Source of the DNA: F1-20-MAGs016 sp046086245 | GTDB lineage: Bacteria; Planctomycetota; Planctomycetia; Pirellulales; UBA1268 | NCBI GenBank assembly: GCA_046086245.1 | Contig: JBJSXB010000234.1 | Coordinates: 1-8,433, forward strand | Length of the DNA: 8,433 bases | Reading direction: 5' to 3' | Shown: positions 1-6,348 of the stretch, piece by piece | How the letters are laid out: the number at the start of each line of letters is the position of its first letter | Position numbering within the stretch: position 1 is the first letter of the stretch | The notes under the pieces: model-generated | What the model saw: the letters and a program-made list of their open reading frames with translations, nothing else | Told to the model about the DNA's origin: nothing | The model's database searches: none | Position numbers and translations under genes: made by a program

Positions 1-1
1 C

Positions 2-130
2 TCGGCGGCGACGCCACCCGACCCGGCGAAGATCGCCGTCGTCGGCGCCGCCGTGGCGGGTGCCTACGCCCTGCTCGGAGCGATCCTCACGCACTGGCTA
101 CCCGAACCCGACCCCACGGTCGACCACTGA
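2..130 (+). CDS. C-terminal fragment of a membrane protein, possibly an MFS transporter
   Basis: An open frame enters from the left edge and ends at a TGA at 128-130, giving 42 residues without a start in the window. The fragment has a short polar stretch (TPPDPAK), one strongly hydrophobic segment of about 20 residues rich in Ala, Val, Gly and Leu (from IAVVGAA to GAIL), and then a short polar tail ending PEPDPTVDH. This is the usual shape of the last transmembrane helix plus cytoplasmic tail of a polytopic transporter, and the MFS is the most likely family. The fragment is too short to prove it. It converges on the DUF3748 gene, and the hairpin element at 154-280 lies between their stop codons. 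A transporter beside a sialidase-like/DUF3748 pair would suit sugar uptake, but that is inference. Confidence 0.55.
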   Translation, partial: SAATPPDPAKIAVVGAAVAGAYALLGAILTHWLPEPDPTVDH

Positions 131-153
131 ACGCGGGACGCACGGATGCCCGC

Positions 154-280
154 TTAGCAGCCCGTGGCCAAAGTCCATCCATGGCCTTTGGCCACTCGAA
201 AAGCTTCGCTTTTCACGGGAGGTGCACTCCCGGCACCTCATCCCTGAGGTGCGGCAGGCTGTTTGTCCACAGCCTGCTAA
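154..280. repeat. 127-bp hairpin-rich element with imperfect terminal inverted repeats
   Basis: The ends read TTAGCAGCCCGTGG (154-167) and, on the opposite strand, TTAGCAGGCTGTGG (280-267), matching at 12 of 14 positions. Between them the sequence is almost wholly palindromic. Stems are 164-173 with 186-195 (10 bp), 198-204 with 208-214 (7 bp), 216-221 with 227-232 (6 bp), 233-240 with 245-252 (8 bp) and 254-262 with 269-277 (9 bp). Alternative long-range pairings exist: 154-160 with 274-280, and CCCGTG at 161-166 with CACGGG at 214-219. No target duplication is visible next to the ends and no protein is encoded. It may be a MITE- or REP-like non-autonomous element or a structured bidirectional termination region between convergent genes. 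The right end supplies the stop codon (TAG, 279-277) of the minus-strand DUF3748 gene. Confidence 0.7.
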
Positions 281-1599
281 CCGACATCGACCACGAAGAT
301 CTGATTACAGTCGCGGCTGCCACCGCCGGGGAGCGGCGTGGGGACGGGGCGCACGAAGGCGATGCGCCGGCCGTCTGGGGAAAAGACACAGGCCTCGGGG
401 CGCGGTGCGCTGGCATCGCGCCACGGTGCGGTGAGCCCGCGCACCCGACCGTCGGCGGCATCCACGAGGCAGACGCTGCCATCGACGATACAGGCGATCG
501 CGTCGCCGGAAGGACTCCAGGTGAAGGCGCTGGCGATCGGCGCGGAGGAGCGGCTCAACTGCGACAACTCGCCGCGCGGGGAGACCGTCCACAGCTGGTC
601 GATCCCCGCGTCGTCCTTCATCAGCAGACCGATCCGTTCGCCATCGGGGCTCGAGCGTAGCCAATGCCGCGCGCCCTGGATCCCCGGATGCCGCCGGTCG
701 GCGGTGAACGACAGCCGGCGCTGGACCACGCCGCGGGGAGGCGCGGGACGCGTCGTCGGCGTTCCCGCCAGCGGCCCCGCACCAGGCGTGGTCCACGCGT
801 TCGGGTCGTCGGGCAGGTCGACGAGAAACGCCTCGGCGACGGGCTGCCCGCCCGCCGACCGCACGAGTCCTTGAAAGGCCAGCGCATAGCGCTGCCACGA
901 GCCGTCGGCGCGTCGGTAGCCGCGGCTTCCCACCCACGCTTCCTCGTAGGCGCGCGAGATCTCGTCGCTGCCCGGTCGCGGCGCGTCGGCGAGCGTCGTC
1001 ACCAGCACGCTCCACGCGCTGCCGTCGTGGTTGCGCGCGTGCGTCCGCGGGACCGTCACCGATCGGCCGCAGACGGCGACACCGACCGCCCGGAGGTTCC
1101 CTTCGCACCCCGGCGGTGGCCGTTCGGGAAGCACGGCATCCTCGTAGGTGAAGCTCACCAGGGCACCGTCGGGGGAAAAGACGTGGACATGCGTGCCACC
1201 GCGGAGGGCGCCCGGGGTGAACGGCGGGATCAGGTCGCGGGCGTCGAGCGCGTCCATCCGGCCCGGTGCGGCACCGCGCACCACCACCCCCTGCCGCCGC
1301 GCCGGGCCGTACGACCAGTCGGGGGTGGGGCGCTCGGGGCCATGGATGAAGACCACGCGATCGTCGACGGGGCTGGCGGTGACGACGCCACAGCACGCCC
1401 CGCTGGTCGCCGCGTACAGCCGCTCGACGCGCCCCGTCTCGACGTCGACGCGCTCGATCACCGTCCCGTCGAAACGGCTGCCGTCCGGATCGCTGCGGAC
1501 GTCGTAGACGATCCAACGCGCGTCGGGGGACCAGACGGCCGCATTGGTGAGGATGTGGCCGTGCGGCGCGGATGTCACCTGCCGCAGCGACGCCTTCAA
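277..1599 (-). CDS. yidR: DUF3748 family beta-propeller protein (YidR-like)
   Basis: This 440-residue protein matches the DUF3748 family typified by Escherichia coli YidR (about 415 residues), whose biochemical role is unknown. The N-terminal part is the clearest match: RQVTSAPHGHILTN, then WSPDARWIVYDVR, GTVIERVDVETGRVE, GVVTASP and VFIHGPE. TolB/PD40-like repeats of the form W/F-SPDG-x-x-I/V recur near residues 23, 145, 320, 365 and 410, so a beta-propeller is expected. No signal peptide is seen, so it is probably cytoplasmic unless the start is wrong. The chosen start is TTG at 1599-1597: it begins just before the conserved N-terminus, has a GGGAG ribosome site nine bases upstream, and overlaps the stop of the sialidase-like gene as TTGA. 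The longer frame starting at 1758 is upstream-gene DNA read in another frame. The stop codon lies inside the hairpin element. The family call is firm; the function is unknown. Confidence 0.85.
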   Translation of the reverse strand: MKASLRQVTSAPHGHILTNAAVWSPDARWIVYDVRSDPDGSRFDGTVIERVDVETGRVERLYAATSGACCGVVTASPVDDRVVFIHGPERPTPDWSYGPARRQGVVVRGAAPGRMDALDARDLIPPFTPGALRGGTHVHVFSPDGALVSFTYEDAVLPERPPPGCEGNLRAVGVAVCGRSVTVPRTHARNHDGSAWSVLVTTLADAPRPGSDEISRAYEEAWVGSRGYRRADGSWQRYALAFQGLVRSAGGQPVAEAFLVDLPDDPNAWTTPGAGPLAGTPTTRPAPPRGVVQRRLSFTADRRHPGIQGARHWLRSSPDGERIGLLMKDDAGIDQLWTVSPRGELSQLSRSSAPIASAFTWSPSGDAIACIVDGSVCLVDAADGRVRGLTAPWRDASAPRPEACVFSPDGRRIAFVRPVPTPLPGGGSRDCNQIFVVDVG

Positions 1600-2738
1600 C
1601 GCGGGTCGCTCCCGAACGCCGTCGGATCGATCACCACGCGGACAATCGCCTCGCGGAGGAAGGTGTAGGTGACGTGCACGCGGCCGTCGGCCGCCTGGAT
1701 GATGGCCGGATAGGAATACTCGCCGGGAAACGTCTCCAGTGCCACGACATCGCGCCACGACCGGCCGTCACGGCTCTCGGCCACCACCAGCGGCGTCCGA
1801 CCCTTGGCGACTGGGTTGTAGACCAGCAGATGCCGTCCGTCGGCGAGCGTCACGGCGTCGGTGCCCGCGTCGGGATTGGGGAGACTGCCGAGCGTCAGTG
1901 GCCCCCAGGTGACCCCGGCGTCCTTCGATTCGATCTCGAACAGCCGGCCGCTCTTGGTGCGCCCCAGGGCGAGCAACCGTCCGCCGCCAAGCGCGAGTAC
2001 GCTCGGTTGGATCGCCATCACCGCGCGGCCGTCGTTGACCGGTTGGCCGCGCGCGAAGCTGCGCCCACCGTCGGTGGATCGCTCGAAATGCACCTTCCAC
2101 CCGTCATCCTCGCTCGAACTGCCGGCGAGCACCGTGCCGTCGCCGAGCGTCACGGGCTTGTTCTTCACCGGGCCGATGATGCCGTCGCCGAGGCGGCAAA
2201 GCGGCCCCCACGTCCGTCCGCCGTCGCCGCTTTCGCGCACCACCCCCCACCAGGCGCGCGGCGAAGGCCCCACCTTCGCATAGAGAAACAGCGGCCCACC
2301 GCGCGATTGGAAGAGCACTGGATTCCAGCACGGGTGCCGGGTGCCGTCGGGTTGTACCCCGTCGATGACCGCATCCGGCGCGCTCCATCCGTGCACGCCG
2401 AGCCGTGACACCCAAATCCGCACGTCGGGCTCCCCCTCATCGCTGCCGCCGAACCACGCGGTCACCAGCCCGTCGACCGTCGCTTCGATCGTGCTGGCAT
2501 GGCAGGAACGCGTCGGAAAGCCCCGTGGGCAGACGAACTCGCGGAGCTTCACCGCGGCGGCACCGAGCCCCGCGTCGACCGCACCGTTCGTCTGCGACCA
2601 GGCCATCGCCGTCGGCAGCGCGGCGAGTGCCGCCACCAAGCCGATCACGGTCGGCCGGCGGCGGCACGGCGGCGCGGCCCCCACGCCGAAAGCCGCCGCG
2701 GTTCGTGACCGATTCCTGATGGATGTCGCGGGTTGCAT
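1596..2738 (-). CDS. Secreted sialidase-like protein with Asp-box (BNR) repeats
   Basis: The protein has 380 residues. Residues 1-29 are basic, residues 30-45 are hydrophobic (TVIGLVAALAALPTAMA), and a signal-peptidase site after Ala46 (AMA|WSQ) is likely, so it should be exported. The mature part is a BNR_2-type propeller. It opens with the family hallmark C-H-A-S-T-I-E...AWFGGSDEGEPDVRIWVSR (about 79-112), and four Asp boxes follow: SGDGGRTW (170-177), STDGGRSF (221-228), SKDAGVTW (271-278) and the shortened SRDGRSW (322-328). PNPDAGTDAVTL-DGRHLLVYN near 287-308 is also typical. The start is the ATG at 2738-2736, with GGAG ten bases upstream and the signal peptide directly after. Related proteins are annotated as exo-alpha-sialidases, but I cannot assign the arginine triad and nucleophilic Tyr/Glu with certainty, so the true glycan is open. 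It is translated ahead of, and overlaps by four bases, the DUF3748 gene. Confidence 0.82.
   Translation of the reverse strand: MQPATSIRNRSRTAAAFGVGAAPPCRRRPTVIGLVAALAALPTAMAWSQTNGAVDAGLGAAAVKLREFVCPRGFPTRSCHASTIEATVDGLVTAWFGGSDEGEPDVRIWVSRLGVHGWSAPDAVIDGVQPDGTRHPCWNPVLFQSRGGPLFLYAKVGPSPRAWWGVVRESGDGGRTWGPLCRLGDGIIGPVKNKPVTLGDGTVLAGSSSEDDGWKVHFERSTDGGRSFARGQPVNDGRAVMAIQPSVLALGGGRLLALGRTKSGRLFEIESKDAGVTWGPLTLGSLPNPDAGTDAVTLADGRHLLVYNPVAKGRTPLVVAESRDGRSWRDVVALETFPGEYSYPAIIQAADGRVHVTYTFLREAIVRVVIDPTAFGSDPR
1609..1613 (-). promoter_or_regulatory. Shine-Dalgarno site fixing the TTG start of the DUF3748 gene
   Basis: GGGAG on the minus strand lies nine bases before the TTG at 1599-1597. It sits inside the last codons of the sialidase-like gene, so translation of the two genes is probably coupled. 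The site supports TTG over any upstream ATG or GTG in the same frame. Confidence 0.6.
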
Positions 2739-2772
2739 CGAGTCGTCGCTCCGACGGGTTTCCGCTACCGGG

Positions 2773-2799
2773 GGCCCACGCGGCGCCGCGCCGCGGGCC
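2773..2799. repeat. GC-rich imperfect hairpin upstream of the sialidase-like gene
   Basis: GGCC (2773-2776) and CGCGGC (2779-2784) pair with GCCGCG (2790-2795) and GGCC (2796-2799). A two-base bulge lies on one side and the loop is five bases. There is no T run on either side, so it is not an intrinsic terminator. It lies about 35 bases before the sialidase-like start and could sit in that transcript's leader, but in such GC-rich DNA it could be incidental. Confidence 0.35.
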
Positions 2800-3082
2800 G
2801 GTCGTCGGGGTTGTACCGCGCCACCGGGTGGGACGTGGAGCGGGGCCACGCGGCCGGCCGAAGTTCAATGCCGTCCGGGGCGGAGGCGCTCGCCGACAAC
2901 CCGGACACGCGACCGACGGCGTCAGCCGCCGGCAGCGAACAGATCGCGTCCCGACGGAGGTGCCAAACCCTTCATCGCGTTGACCAGGATCCTCGCAAGG
3001 GTACGGCCTCGTGCCGACCCCGATCCGCGTCAGTCTCGCAGTGCTCTCCCCGTTCGCAGACAGCGCATCGGTTCGAATCCGT

Positions 3083-3125
3083 GAGGCCGTGGCGGCCCAG
3101 TGCCGCCACGGCCTCCGTGTTTTTT
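3083..3125 (+). terminator. Intrinsic terminator facing the plus strand
   Basis: A perfect 14-bp stem, GAGGCCGTGGCGGC (3083-3096) with GCCGCCACGGCCTC (3102-3115), encloses a five-base loop. CGTG and then six T (3120-3125) follow. The T run is on the plus strand only; on the minus strand the bases after the hairpin are mixed. It would therefore stop transcripts coming from the left on the plus strand, although the hairpin lies 45 bases past the pgk stop and could also stabilise the pgk mRNA end. No plus-strand protein gene lies upstream. Confidence 0.75.
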
Positions 3126-3160
3126 CCCTCCGAGGGGTTCACCTCTCGCGGCCCCGACGG

Positions 3161-4369
3161 TCAGACCGCCTCGTCGAGCACCGCCACGGTCGCGAACGAC
3201 TTGCCCTCGAGCATCTCCAGCGACGCCCCGCCGCCGGTGGAGACGTGGCTCACCCGATCGGCGTAGCCGAGCTGCTCGACCGCCGCCGCCGAGTCGCCGC
3301 CGCCGATGATCGTCACCGCTCCGCGCGCCGTGGCGGTCGCCACCGCGTCGGCCACCGCCTTCGTGCCGGCGTCGAAGGGAGGCATCTCGAACACCCCCAT
3401 CGGTCCGTTCCAGACGACGGTGCCGGCGCCGGCGATGATCGCCGCGTAGCGCTCGGCGGTCTGCGGACCGATGTCGAGGCCCTCGAAGCCGTCGGGAATC
3501 TCGCCGGCAGGGACGATCCGCTGGGCGGCGGTCGCCGAGAAGGCGTCGGCACAGTGCGTGTCGGTCGGCAGCACCAGCTTCCCGGCACCCCGTTCCAACA
3601 AGCCGCGGGCGAGGTCGAGCTTGTCGCGTTCCACGAGCGAGGTCCCGGTGCGTCCCCCCTGCGCCAGCGAGAAGGTGTAGGCCATCGCGCCGCCGACGAG
3701 CACGTGATCGCAGATCGAAAGCAGGTTGGTGATCACGGCGATCTTGTCCGACACCTTCTTGCCGCCGAGGATCGCCACGAAGGGGCGCTTCGGGTGGGCG
3801 ATCGCATCGGCGAGGTAGCGGACCTCCTTGTCGACGAGAAACCCGACCACCGCCGGACGGCCCGCCGCCTTCATCGCCACCGGCACCGCGTGCATGCTCG
3901 CCTCGGTGCGATGGCAGGTGCCGAAGGCATCGTTGACGTAGGCGTCTGCCAGGCCGGCCAGGCCGGCGACATAGGCGTCGTCGTCCCCCTTCTTCTCCCC
4001 CTTGTTGAAGCGGACGTTCTCCAAAAGCAGCACCTCGCCGGCACGCAGCGCCTTCGCCTTGAGCTGGGCGTCCGGCCCGCCGGTGTCGGCAGCGAGGACC
4101 ACCGGCCTGCCGAGGAGTTCGCCGAGCCGTTTCGCCACCGGCTGCAACGAGTACTCCGGCTCCGGCCCCTTGCCGGCGGGCCGGCCGAGATGACTCATCA
4201 GGATCGCCCTGCCACCGCGGTCGAGGATCGAGCGGATCGTCGGCAGCGCCATGCGGATCCGCCGGTCGTCGGTGATCGCTCCGGTCTCGTCCTGGGGCAC
4301 GTTGAAATCGACGCGCACAAGCACGGCCTTGCCCCGTGGATCGATGTCGGCGACGGTTTTCTTGGCCAT
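3161..4369 (-). CDS. pgk: Phosphoglycerate kinase
   Basis: This 402-residue protein is of normal length for bacterial Pgk, the ATP-generating enzyme of lower glycolysis (1,3-bisphosphoglycerate + ADP to 3-phosphoglycerate + ATP). In order it shows RVDFNVP (19-25, with Asp21 and Asn23 of the substrate site), SHLGRP (59-64, with His60 and Arg63), LLLENVRFNKGEKKGD, NDAFGTCHR, GFLVDKEV, ILGGKKVSDKI, the nucleotide-site NGPMGVFE, and the C-terminal GGGDSAAA and STGGGASLEML. The start ATG at 4369-4367 has a strong GGAGG (4382-4378) eight bases upstream. The dehydrogenase stop is 90 bp upstream on the same strand, so pgk may be the last operon member or have its own promoter. That gap holds a 5-bp hairpin (4397-4401 with 4407-4411) and no obvious terminator. 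Confidence 0.98.
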   Translation of the reverse strand: MAKKTVADIDPRGKAVLVRVDFNVPQDETGAITDDRRIRMALPTIRSILDRGGRAILMSHLGRPAGKGPEPEYSLQPVAKRLGELLGRPVVLAADTGGPDAQLKAKALRAGEVLLLENVRFNKGEKKGDDDAYVAGLAGLADAYVNDAFGTCHRTEASMHAVPVAMKAAGRPAVVGFLVDKEVRYLADAIAHPKRPFVAILGGKKVSDKIAVITNLLSICDHVLVGGAMAYTFSLAQGGRTGTSLVERDKLDLARGLLERGAGKLVLPTDTHCADAFSATAAQRIVPAGEIPDGFEGLDIGPQTAERYAAIIAGAGTVVWNGPMGVFEMPPFDAGTKAVADAVATATARGAVTIIGGGDSAAAVEQLGYADRVSHVSTGGGASLEMLEGKSFATVAVLDEAV

Positions 4370-4459
4370 GGATGCATCCTCCGTGGGAACGACGAGCGGG
4401 TATTCGACCCGGCGCCGACGGTGGCCGCAAGCCGGGCCGCGAAGGCGACCGAGTCCGGC

Positions 4460-5491
4460 TCAGCCGGGCATCGCCACCACCGCCTTGACCATTCCCGAGC
4501 CCGGCTCGATGAGCGCGGGAAAGGCGGCGCCGAGGTCCTCGAACGGGACGCGATGGGTGATCCAGGGGCGGGTGTCGATCCGCCCCTCGTCGACCAGGCC
4601 GATGATCCGGGTGAAGTCGCCCGACAGCGCGTTGCGGCTGGCGAGGATCGATAACTCGCGGCGGTGGAGCAGCGGGGCGTGGGGAAACGACACCGGCTCC
4701 TGCGTGATCCCGACGTACACCAGCCGGCCACCGAAGGCGCAGAAACCGAGCGCCGCGGCCATGCTCGCCGGGCTGCCCGTGGCGTCGATCACCACCTCGC
4801 ACAGTCTGCCGGCGGTGAGTTCGTGGAGCGTGGCGGCGGTCGCATCGGCGCTCGCGGCGGAAAGCACGTCGGGGATGCCGAGGCACTCGCGGACGAAGGC
4901 CCTTCGCGCCGGCGCGACGTCGACGACGATCACCCGGCATCCGGCGAGCCTGGCGAACTCCACCGCCGACAGCCCGATCGGCCCGGCCCCGATCACAAGT
5001 ACCGTCTCGCCGGCCGCCGCGCGGGCACGGTCGATCGCATGGCAGCCGATCGCCAGCGTCTCGACCAGCGCGCACTGCTCGGCCGTGAGCCGTGGGGCGG
5101 GGTGGAGCTTGCGGGCCGGCACGGTGAACAGCGGCCGCAAGCCGCCGTCGCAATGGACGCCGAGCGTGCGGTGGTGCTCACAGCAATTGGTCAGGCCGCG
5201 GCGGCAGGAGAAACAGTGCTGGCAGTTGATGTACGGCTCGACGCAGCAGCGGTCGCCGGGGCGCACGTTCGTCACCCCCACGCCGACCGCGACGACCTCG
5301 ACGCCCAGCTCGTGCCCCGGGATGCGCGGATAGCTGAAGAACGGCATCTTGCCCAGGTATCCGCCGACATCGGTGCCGCAGATCCCCACCGCGCGCACGC
5401 ACACCACCGCCTCGCCTTCACCCGGGGGCGGCGGCTCGGCGACATCGGCCAGGCGCAAGCGCCCCGGCTCGTCGAGGATCCAGGCGTTCAT
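4460..5491 (-). CDS. Zinc-dependent medium-chain alcohol dehydrogenase, L-galactonate 5-dehydrogenase-like
   Basis: The protein has 343 residues and all zinc MDR landmarks: catalytic Cys38 in GICGTD, His60-Glu61 in GHE, structural zinc cysteines 90, 93, 96 and 104 (CQHCFSCRRGLTNCC), and the Rossmann motif VLVIGAGPIGLSAVEFA. From memory it follows E. coli LgoD (YjjN), which oxidises L-galactonate to D-tagaturonate, through stretches such as PFFSYPRIPGHE, TNCCE...GVH-DGG and VIDATG. L-threonine and sorbitol dehydrogenases are more distant relatives, so the substrate remains a prediction. The start ATG at 5491-5489 overlaps the lactonase stop as ATGA and has GGAG (5503-5500) eight bases upstream, so it is translationally coupled to the lactonase. 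A likely role is oxidation of the aldonate made by that lactonase, or of a later keto-acid intermediate. Longer readings from 5821 are upstream-gene DNA in another frame. Confidence 0.88.
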   Translation of the reverse strand: MNAWILDEPGRLRLADVAEPPPPGEGEAVVCVRAVGICGTDVGGYLGKMPFFSYPRIPGHELGVEVVAVGVGVTNVRPGDRCCVEPYINCQHCFSCRRGLTNCCEHHRTLGVHCDGGLRPLFTVPARKLHPAPRLTAEQCALVETLAIGCHAIDRARAAAGETVLVIGAGPIGLSAVEFARLAGCRVIVVDVAPARRAFVRECLGIPDVLSAASADATAATLHELTAGRLCEVVIDATGSPASMAAALGFCAFGGRLVYVGITQEPVSFPHAPLLHRRELSILASRNALSGDFTRIIGLVDEGRIDTRPWITHRVPFEDLGAAFPALIEPGSGMVKAVVAMPG

Positions 5492-6348
5492 CGCCGTCGC
5501 TCCGTCGGGGTGGTCGTGTCCGGAAGACGATAGAACGCCGCGGCATTGTCCCCCATGATCGCACAGCGCTCCGTGGCGGTGAGCTGGGCGACAAAATCCT
5601 CGATGATGCCGACGACGTCGGCATACGGTGCGGCAAGCGTGCACACCGGCCAATCGCTTCCGAACAAAAGCCGGGCCGGCGAAAACACTTCGAGCGCCAC
5701 CTCGAGGTACGGCGTGAACTGGGCGCGTGACCACCCCTGCCACGCCGCCTCGGTGACCAGTCCGGAGAGCTTGCACCAGCAGTGGGGATGGCGGCCGAGG
5801 CGGGCGACGTCGTCGCGCCACGGTGCCACCGTGCCGGTTTTCACCCGCGGCTTGCCGAGATGGTCGAGCACGAATCGCTGCCCGGGGAAATGTGCCACCA
5901 ATTCCTCGGCGGCGGGGAGCTGGTGCGGGTAGACGAGGAGGTCGTAGGCAAGCCCGTGCGCCGCCAGTTGGCCGATCCCGCGGACGAACGCCGCGCCGAG
6001 GAGGAACCGCGGGTCGGGCTCGTCCTGGACCACATGGCGGATGCCGACCAGGGCCGGCCGCCGCGCGAGCCGCGCGAGGTCATCGGCGACGGTTTCGGAC
6101 CGCAGGTCGACCCAGCCGACCACCCCGCGCACCAGCGCGGTCGTATCGGCAAGATCGAGGAGCCATTCCGTCTCCACCAGCGACTGGCGCGCCTGCACCG
6201 CCACCGCGCCCTCGATCCCGGCCGCCGCCGCCACCGGCTCGAGGTCGGCGGGAAGGTGGTCGCGCGCGAGGCGTTCCATGCCGGCCCCGATCCACGGATA
6301 CTCCTCCGGCCGATAGCGCCAAAAGTGCTGGTGGCCGTCGATCCGCAT
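5488..6348 (-). CDS. Amidohydrolase-superfamily sugar lactonase (COG3618, L-fuconolactonase-like)
   Basis: This 286-residue TIM-barrel hydrolase begins MRIDGHQHFW, with His6 and His8 forming the strand-1 HxH metal motif. It then shows the COG3618 hallmarks FPGQRFVLDHLGKP near the middle and LLFGSDWPV, with the strand-8 Asp, towards the C-terminus. Family members hydrolyse L-fuconolactone, L-rhamnonolactone and related sugar lactones to the aldonic acid in the cytoplasm; 2-pyrone-4,6-dicarboxylate lactonase is a relative. The position directly after a sugar 1-dehydrogenase supports a sugar lactone substrate. The start ATG (6348-6346) shares one base with the upstream stop (TGATG) and has GGAG (6360-6357) eight bases before it, inside the end of the reductase gene. 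No signal peptide is seen. The exact sugar, L-fucono- or L-galactonolactone, cannot be settled from sequence alone. Confidence 0.88.
   Translation of the reverse strand: MRIDGHQHFWRYRPEEYPWIGAGMERLARDHLPADLEPVAAAAGIEGAVAVQARQSLVETEWLLDLADTTALVRGVVGWVDLRSETVADDLARLARRPALVGIRHVVQDEPDPRFLLGAAFVRGIGQLAAHGLAYDLLVYPHQLPAAEELVAHFPGQRFVLDHLGKPRVKTGTVAPWRDDVARLGRHPHCWCKLSGLVTEAAWQGWSRAQFTPYLEVALEVFSPARLLFGSDWPVCTLAAPYADVVGIIEDFVAQLTATERCAIMGDNAAAFYRLPDTTTPTERRR

Larger units (their letters stand above)
2739..3160. other. Intergenic region without a protein gene
   Basis: This stretch separates the start of the sialidase-like gene from the stop of pgk. No frame in it looks like a real protein: the frames present are short, Arg/Pro/Ser-rich and without recognisable domains. 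It holds a GC-rich imperfect hairpin at 2773-2799, a T-arm-like GGTTCGAATCC at 3070-3080, and a strong plus-strand intrinsic terminator at 3083-3125. A TTGACC at 2980-2985 resembles a -35 box on the plus strand, but the matching -10 position (TACGGC, 16 bases on) is poor. The promoter of the sialidase-like gene should also lie here, on the minus strand. I could not pick it out. Confidence 0.7.

Noticed and set aside
154..280. CRISPR array
   Set aside because: The repeated appearance comes from distinct palindromes of different sequence, not from identical direct repeats separated by spacers.
664..1668. Plus-strand open frame of 334 codons
   Set aside because: It is the antisense shadow of the DUF3748 gene, with low-complexity Arg/His/Gly composition and no plausible start context.
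1600..1758. N-terminal extension of the DUF3748 protein to an ATG at 1758
   Set aside because: The extra 53 residues are Arg/Gly/His-rich, overlap the conserved sialidase-like C-terminus in another frame and lack family similarity; the TTG at 1599 has a better ribosome site.
3003..3091. Functional tRNA gene
   Set aside because: Only the T loop and a 7-bp outer pairing fit. The D arm, anticodon arm and an intact T stem are missing, so it is reported only as a possible remnant.
4455..4467. Terminator between the dehydrogenase and pgk
   Set aside because: CCGGCTCAGCCGG is a short palindrome around the stop codon with no following T run on the minus strand, so it does not qualify as an intrinsic terminator.
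3011..4654. Long plus-strand open frame of 547 codons
   Set aside because: It runs antisense over pgk, is very rich in Arg, Gly, His and Ala with no recognisable domain, and reflects the lack of stop codons in GC-rich DNA.
3030..5153. Minus-strand open frame of 707 codons
   Set aside because: It is a shifted-frame shadow spanning both pgk and the dehydrogenase; its Arg/Pro-rich sequence has no family match, while both real genes are fully conserved in other frames.
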